Source: Bacteroidota bacterium (lineage in GTDB: Bacteria > Bacteroidota > Bacteroidia > Flavobacteriales > Flavobacteriaceae). Taken from it: DNA of 7,855 nucleotides. Shown in pieces: positions 4,040-7,855 of this stretch (the first letter of the stretch is position 1; each line of letters opens with the position of its first letter). A program made the translations under genes and the position numbers. The stretch spans positions 1 through 7,855 of the forward strand of contig SBFL01000359.1 in NCBI GenBank assembly GCA_006227965.1, read 5' to 3'. The notes beneath the pieces were generated by a model. The model saw only the letters and a list, made by a program, of their open reading frames with translations. It did no database searches and was not told the DNA's origin.

Positions 4040-6856
4040 TTATCCCGTGACTCCCTCCCTGGATTTTGGCTGGGTCTGATTGTCCTTGGTTTTGTCAAAT
4101 ACAAAGTCGATAACCTGCTGGTGGCGCATCTTCGAGCGCACCGCACTTCCGGCAGCCGGGGATGCGTAAATCCTGCGCGAGGCCACCCTGAATCGTCCCG
4201 CTTCAGGTAAATGCATCAGCAAGTGGCTCCAGGCCCCCATGTTCCTGGGTTCTTCCTGGGCCCATACCAGGTCCTCTGCACCCCTGTATTTTTCGATAAT
4301 TGCACGGATCTGATCTCCCGGCAGGGGGAATAGCTGTTCAATACGCACCAGGGCGACGTCGTCTCTGTCTTGTTCTTCCTTCTCCTGAAGCAGGTCGTAA
4401 TAGAACTTTCCGGTGCAAAAAACCAGGCTCCGCACTTTGGCAGGATCTGCTGCAGCATCATCGATGACCTCCTGGAAACTGCCCTCTGCAAGTTCCTCCA
4501 CAGTGGAAACGCATTTCGGATGCCTTAGCAGGCTTTTGGGGGTGAAGACCACTAATGGCTTACGGAAGCCGGCCAGCATTTGCCTCCTCAGCAAATGATA
4601 GAGGTTTGCAGGCGTACTGCAATCCGCCACGTACATGTTATCGCGGGCACAGAGTTGGAGATAGCGTTCCATTCGTGCAGAGGAATGCTCCGCCCCCTGT
4701 CCTTCATACCCGTGAGGCAGGAACATGACAAGGCCGTTCTGTAATTTCCACTTGTCCTCGGCCGCGGAGATATACTGATCGATCATGATCTGGGCCCCGT
4801 TGCTGAAATCCCCGAACTGGGCTTCCCAAATAGTAAGGGTGTTGGGGCTCGCCATGGCATAGCCGTAGTCAAAACCCAGTACCCCGTATTCGGACAGGAG
4901 GGAATTGTAAATCTGAAAATGACCCTGTTCCCCAGAGATATGATTGAGAAGCATTACTTCCTCCTCGCTTTCCTCTACCTTCATTACGGCATGGCGGTGC
5001 GAAAAAGTTCCCCGTTCCACATCCTGGCCTGTGATCCGGACCCCATAACCGGCATCCAGCAGGGTCCCGTAGGCAAGGAGCTCTCCCATCGCCCAGTCTA
5101 GGCGGTTGGTGTCAAAAAACATCTTATGCCGGTCCCCAACCAGGCGTTCCACCTTCCTGAGGAACTTCTTGCCCTGCGGCAGGCGGGTGATGACTTCCGC
5201 GATATGCTCCAGGCGTTTTCGAGGGAAGGTCGTGTCCACCTTTTCAAGCATCTCCCATTCCCTGACATTTTCAAATCCGCTCCATTCATCCTGCATGAAG
5301 GGCTTGATGACGGTTTTCTCCTCCTTGCGGCTGTCCTCGAGTTTCTCTTCCAGGGATGCCTTGTACTGGACCTCCAGATTTTTCACGTGGTCCTCGCCGA
5401 TAACTCCTTCGGATATCAGCCTGGAGGCATAGATGTCCCTGGGGTTTTCGTGTCTGGCAATGATCTTGTATAGCTTGGGCTGGGTGAACCTGGGTTCATC
5501 CCCCTCGTTATGTCCGTATTTCCGGTACCCCAGCAAATCCAGGAAAACGTCACTCCGGAAACGCATTCGGTATTCCAGGGCAAAAAGCGCGGCATGTACC
5601 ACAGCTTCCACGTCGTCGGCATTTACGTGGAGCACGGGGGAAAGGGTTACCTTCCCGACATCTGTACAGTACGTGGAAGTCCTTCCGTCCAGGTAGTTGG
5701 TGGTAAATCCAATCTGGTTGTTTACCACTATATGTATGGTCCCGTCAGTCCGGTATCCATCAAGGCCTGCCATTTGAACGACCTCATAAACTACCCCCTG
5801 ACCGGCGATAGCCGCGTCCCCGTGTACCAGGATGGGAAGCACTCTGGAGAAATCATCCGGAAAATGGGCGTCCTGCTTGGCACGTGTAATACCTTCCACC
5901 ACAGGGCCCACTGCCTCGAGGTGCGACGGGTTTGGGGCGATATTCATGTTGATGCGCTCCCCGGATTCGATTTCCCGCTCTGAGGTCCAGCCCAGGTGAT
6001 ACTTCACATCCCCGTCGAAAACTTCCTGCTCATAATCCTTTCCGTCGAACTCACTGAAGATATCCTTTGCCGATTTTCCAAAAATGTTGGTCAGGACATT
6101 GAGCCGCCCCCGGTGAGCCATGCCCATAACGAACTCCCGAACCCCCATTTTGGAGGCCCGTTCCAGGATTACGTCAAGGGCAGGTATCAGAGATTCATTC
6201 CCCTCGAGGGAAAACCGTTTCTGACCCACGTATTTTGTATGCAAAAAGGCCTCAAAGGAAACCGCCTCGTTTAGCTTGAAGAGAATATGCTTCTTTCGCT
6301 CCGGGGAGAAATCAGGATGGTTGCCGTTGACATTCAGCCATTGCTGGATCCACTCTACCCGTTCCGGTTTCCGGATATACATATATTCTACACCGATGGC
6401 ATCACAGTAAATCTGCTGAAGGTGTTCGATGATCTCCTGAAGGGTGGTGGCTCCTATGCCCAGGATTTGACCTGCACTGAAAACGGTATTCAGGTCTCCC
6501 TGGTCCAGTCCGAAGTTTTCTATATCCAGGGTGGGGGAATATTTTCTGCGTTCCCGTACCGGGTTTGTTTTTGTGAATAAATGCCCCCGGCTCCTGTAGC
6601 CGTCAATCAGCCGTACGACCTGAAATTCCTTCTGCATGGATTCGGGCACGGGCAAGGCCTGACCGGCTTCGGTATGAACAATCCCCCGATCTGCATCCAC
6701 CCAGGGTTCTCCCTGGGCGCTTTCCATCCCAAAATCAAACCCCTGGAAGAAAGCCCTCCAACTTGGCTCCACGCTATCCGGATGAGCCAGGTACTGATCG
6801 TACAGGTCTGAAAAAAAAGCGGTGTGAGCCGCGTTTAAAAAGGAATACTTATCCAT
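4040..6856 (-). CDS. sucA: 2-oxoglutarate dehydrogenase E1 component
   Basis: Thiamine-diphosphate-dependent decarboxylase of the TCA cycle: it decarboxylates 2-oxoglutarate and loads succinyl onto the lipoyl arm of SucB. The 938-residue length agrees with E. coli SucA (933). The N-terminus YSFLNAAHTAFFSDLYDQYL (4-23) with WRAFF (33-37) is the conserved segment used for complex assembly. MGMAHRGR (244-251) and KYHLG (285-289) carry the two active-site histidines, His248 and His287. HGDAAIAGQG (345-354) and NNQIGFTT (379-386) form the cofactor site, and HNEGDEPRFTQP (449-460) follows. The C-terminal half has RGTFSHRHA (615-623), EAQFGDFSNGAQ (678-689), HGYEGQGAEHSSAR (715-728) and QEEPRNMGAW (867-876). 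I start at the ATG at 6856; an adjacent in-frame TTG (6859) would add one residue. It is first gene of the sucAB operon, with a consensus promoter box about 37 bases upstream. The E3 gene is not in the window. Confidence 0.98.
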   Translation of the reverse strand: MDKYSFLNAAHTAFFSDLYDQYLAHPDSVEPSWRAFFQGFDFGMESAQGEPWVDADRGIVHTEAGQALPVPESMQKEFQVVRLIDGYRSRGHLFTKTNPVRERRKYSPTLDIENFGLDQGDLNTVFSAGQILGIGATTLQEIIEHLQQIYCDAIGVEYMYIRKPERVEWIQQWLNVNGNHPDFSPERKKHILFKLNEAVSFEAFLHTKYVGQKRFSLEGNESLIPALDVILERASKMGVREFVMGMAHRGRLNVLTNIFGKSAKDIFSEFDGKDYEQEVFDGDVKYHLGWTSEREIESGERINMNIAPNPSHLEAVGPVVEGITRAKQDAHFPDDFSRVLPILVHGDAAIAGQGVVYEVVQMAGLDGYRTDGTIHIVVNNQIGFTTNYLDGRTSTYCTDVGKVTLSPVLHVNADDVEAVVHAALFALEYRMRFRSDVFLDLLGYRKYGHNEGDEPRFTQPKLYKIIARHENPRDIYASRLISEGVIGEDHVKNLEVQYKASLEEKLEDSRKEEKTVIKPFMQDEWSGFENVREWEMLEKVDTTFPRKRLEHIAEVITRLPQGKKFLRKVERLVGDRHKMFFDTNRLDWAMGELLAYGTLLDAGYGVRITGQDVERGTFSHRHAVMKVEESEEEVMLLNHISGEQGHFQIYNSLLSEYGVLGFDYGYAMASPNTLTIWEAQFGDFSNGAQIMIDQYISAAEDKWKLQNGLVMFLPHGYEGQGAEHSSARMERYLQLCARDNMYVADCSTPANLYHLLRRQMLAGFRKPLVVFTPKSLLRHPKCVSTVEELAEGSFQEVIDDAAADPAKVRSLVFCTGKFYYDLLQEKEEQDRDDVALVRIEQLFPLPGDQIRAIIEKYRGAEDLVWAQEEPRNMGAWSHLLMHLPEAGRFRVASRRIYASPAAGSAVRSKMRHQQVIDFVFDKTKDNQTQPKSREGVTG

Positions 6857-6893
6857 CAAAAAGTCTTACTTTGGTACTGCCAGTTAAACGGAT

Positions 6894-6901
6894 CAAAAAT
6901 A
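6894..6901 (-). promoter_or_regulatory. Candidate -7 promoter box for sucA-sucB
   Basis: Reads TATTTTTG on the minus strand, identical to the box upstream of tatD and an exact TAnnTTTG match. A TTG lies 24 bases further upstream, slightly more than the usual spacing. The predicted leader to the sucA ATG is about 30 bases. It is the only consensus-type box I found in the 169-base gap that points toward sucA. Confidence 0.5.
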
Positions 6902-6960
6902 CAACATTTAAGCCGTATTCCCGTGCAATGGATAATAATCGCACAAATAGGTGAAATAAC

Positions 6961-6990
6961 TTGAAAGTTGCGGCAAACGCGCTTATATTG
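6961..6990 (+). promoter_or_regulatory. Candidate promoter for the right-edge beta-barrel gene
   Basis: A -33-like TTG (6961-6963) is followed after 20 bases by TATATTG (6984-6990), one base short of TAnnTTTG. Spacing fits Bacteroidota promoters. The start site would fall around 6995-6998, close to a small upstream ATG at 6997 and about 30 bases before the gene's ATG. The match is imperfect, so this is tentative. Confidence 0.35.
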
Positions 6991-7025
6991 TAGAAAATGA
7001 AATCCATATACAGGCATCAATAGAT

Positions 7026-7855
7026 ATGAAAAACATTCTTCCCATTCTTTTTTTCTCAGTCAGTTTTGGAGCTTTGTTTGCCCAAACCGATGGAGATAAG
7101 AACCCCATCCTAACAGACAGATTTTTGGCCAGGGCTGCTTTGTTTGTGCCCGACAGAGCGGTACAGGTGGGTGCAAAAGGTGAAATTTCACCCGAAAATT
7201 CTGAGGATATTGATTTTGGCAGAACCTTTGACCTGGGAGGTACTGAAAACACCCTTAATCTTGATTTTATATGGAGATTCTCCAAATCCGGGTTCTGGTC
7301 TGTTCGGGGACAGTATTTCAGGGTTAGTGCAGCAAAGGAAGTCTCGTTGGAAAGGGAAATTGAGTGGCAGGATGTCATATACCAGGCGGGGGCCAGGGTC
7401 AAAGCAGGGTACGGGCTTTCATTGTACAGGATTTTCTTTGGGCGCGTCATAAGCACGGGGCAGAAGCACGAATTAGGGGGTGGTCTGGGTATTCACGGAC
7501 TCAATACGAATGCCTTTATTGAAGGTGAGGCCTTTGTTGACGACGCCTCAGTTGGTTTTAGCAGAGAAAATGTGAGCATATTTCTTCCCCTTCCCAATAT
7601 TGGCTTTTGGTATATCTGGGCACCTACACCAAAATGGTCGTTCTCAGCTTCAATTGATTGGTTCGGGATAAAGGTTGGCGATTATTCCGGAGGTTTGTGG
7701 AATCTCAGTCCCGGTGTCGGCTTCCAGGCCTTTAAAAATATCGGCTTCAGCGTTAATTACCATTTTTTGAATTATTACGCAGACATAAACAAAACCAGGT
7801 GGAATGGCAGTTTTGATATGACCTTTCAGGGGCCTTCCTTTGGCGTCACTGCCAA
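7026..7855 (+). CDS. Outer-membrane beta-barrel protein, function unknown (3' end missing)
   Basis: The first 276 codons are open to the window edge with no stop. MKNILPILFFSVSFGALFAQ is a signal peptide, with likely cleavage before Gln20; there is no lipobox cysteine. The mature part has short alternating hydrophobic and polar strands rich in Tyr, Trp, Phe and Gly with polar turns, as in outer-membrane barrels. Examples are LNLDFIWRFS (77-86), FWSVRGQYFRVS (90-101), IGFWYIWAPTPKWSFSASID (192-211) and IGFSVNYHFLNYY (239-251). A NPILTDRF start to the mature region and a PLP...LPKW-like block followed by DWFGIKVGDYSGG recall a family of uncharacterised barrel proteins that I know from other Gram-negative bacteria; this recollection is not a database match. 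It is divergent from sucA and probably not functionally tied to it. The gene looks slightly more AT-rich than sucAB. Substrate or role cannot be inferred. Confidence 0.85.
   Translation, partial: MKNILPILFFSVSFGALFAQTDGDKNPILTDRFLARAALFVPDRAVQVGAKGEISPENSEDIDFGRTFDLGGTENTLNLDFIWRFSKSGFWSVRGQYFRVSAAKEVSLEREIEWQDVIYQAGARVKAGYGLSLYRIFFGRVISTGQKHELGGGLGIHGLNTNAFIEGEAFVDDASVGFSRENVSIFLPLPNIGFWYIWAPTPKWSFSASIDWFGIKVGDYSGGLWNLSPGVGFQAFKNIGFSVNYHFLNYYADINKTRWNGSFDMTFQGPSFGVTA

Noticed and set aside
5510..5983. Open frame of 157 codons on the plus strand opposite sucA
   Set aside because: It is antisense to conserved cofactor-binding sequence of sucA, and the translation resembles no protein family. 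No start signal precedes it.
7144..7452. Plus-strand open frame of 102 codons inside the barrel gene
   Set aside because: It is in a different frame from the signal-peptide-bearing barrel frame that runs uninterrupted from 7026 to the window edge, and it has no recognisable features.
6983..7456. Minus-strand open frame of 157 codons at the right end
   Set aside because: It lies opposite the signal peptide and first strands of the beta-barrel gene, whose translation is clearly protein-like. The antisense product is rich in Ser and Pro without domain features.
1..7855. Search for CRISPR repeats, insertion sequences, toxin-antitoxin pairs or phage genes
   Set aside because: I saw no regularly spaced direct repeats, transposase motifs, terminal inverted repeats or target duplications. 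Apart from the short intergenic gaps, the window is filled by the listed genes. The tRNA shows no duplicated 3' end that would mark an integration site.

Overview
The window looks like a piece of a Bacteroidota chromosome, most likely from Flavobacteriia. Three things point there. Candidate promoters fit the Bacteroidota -7 consensus TAnnTTTG. Start codons are preceded by A-rich sequence instead of Shine-Dalgarno motifs. The encoded proteins (type I asparaginase, TatD, SucA, SucB) have a flavobacterial flavour. Base composition in genes is about half G+C by eye, which is high for the class, while intergenic stretches are AT-rich. The species cannot be named from the sequence alone.

Layout, left to right. 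At the left edge the first 15 codons of a minus-strand gene are visible; they look like the signal peptide of a MotA/TolQ/ExbB-type protein. A minus-strand tRNA-Ser(GGA) follows at 222-311, with hairpins downstream of it. Next come minus-strand ansA (cytoplasmic type I L-asparaginase) and tatD (TatD-family metal-dependent DNase), transcribed in the order tatD-ansA and closely spaced. Divergent from tatD is a plus-strand gene for a small soluble retropepsin-like aspartic protease. It converges on the sucA-sucB operon (minus strand), which encodes the E1 and E2 subunits of the 2-oxoglutarate dehydrogenase complex, and a hairpin terminator lies between the convergent ends. At the right edge, divergent from sucA, a plus-strand gene for an outer-membrane beta-barrel protein runs off the window.

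Functionally this is mostly housekeeping. SucA and SucB carry out the decarboxylation and succinyl transfer of the TCA-cycle step from 2-oxoglutarate to succinyl-CoA; the E3 subunit is not in the window. AnsA turns asparagine into aspartate and ammonia, so its product can also feed the TCA cycle. TatD is a nuclease or quality-control enzyme. I see no mobile element, CRISPR array, toxin-antitoxin pair or defence system. I do not think the window holds a new multi-gene system. The points worth a second look are a compact divergent promoter with near-leaderless starts, altered residues at catalytic and allosteric positions of AnsA, the orphan soluble retropepsin-like protease, and the unassigned beta-barrel protein with a tiny upstream reading frame.
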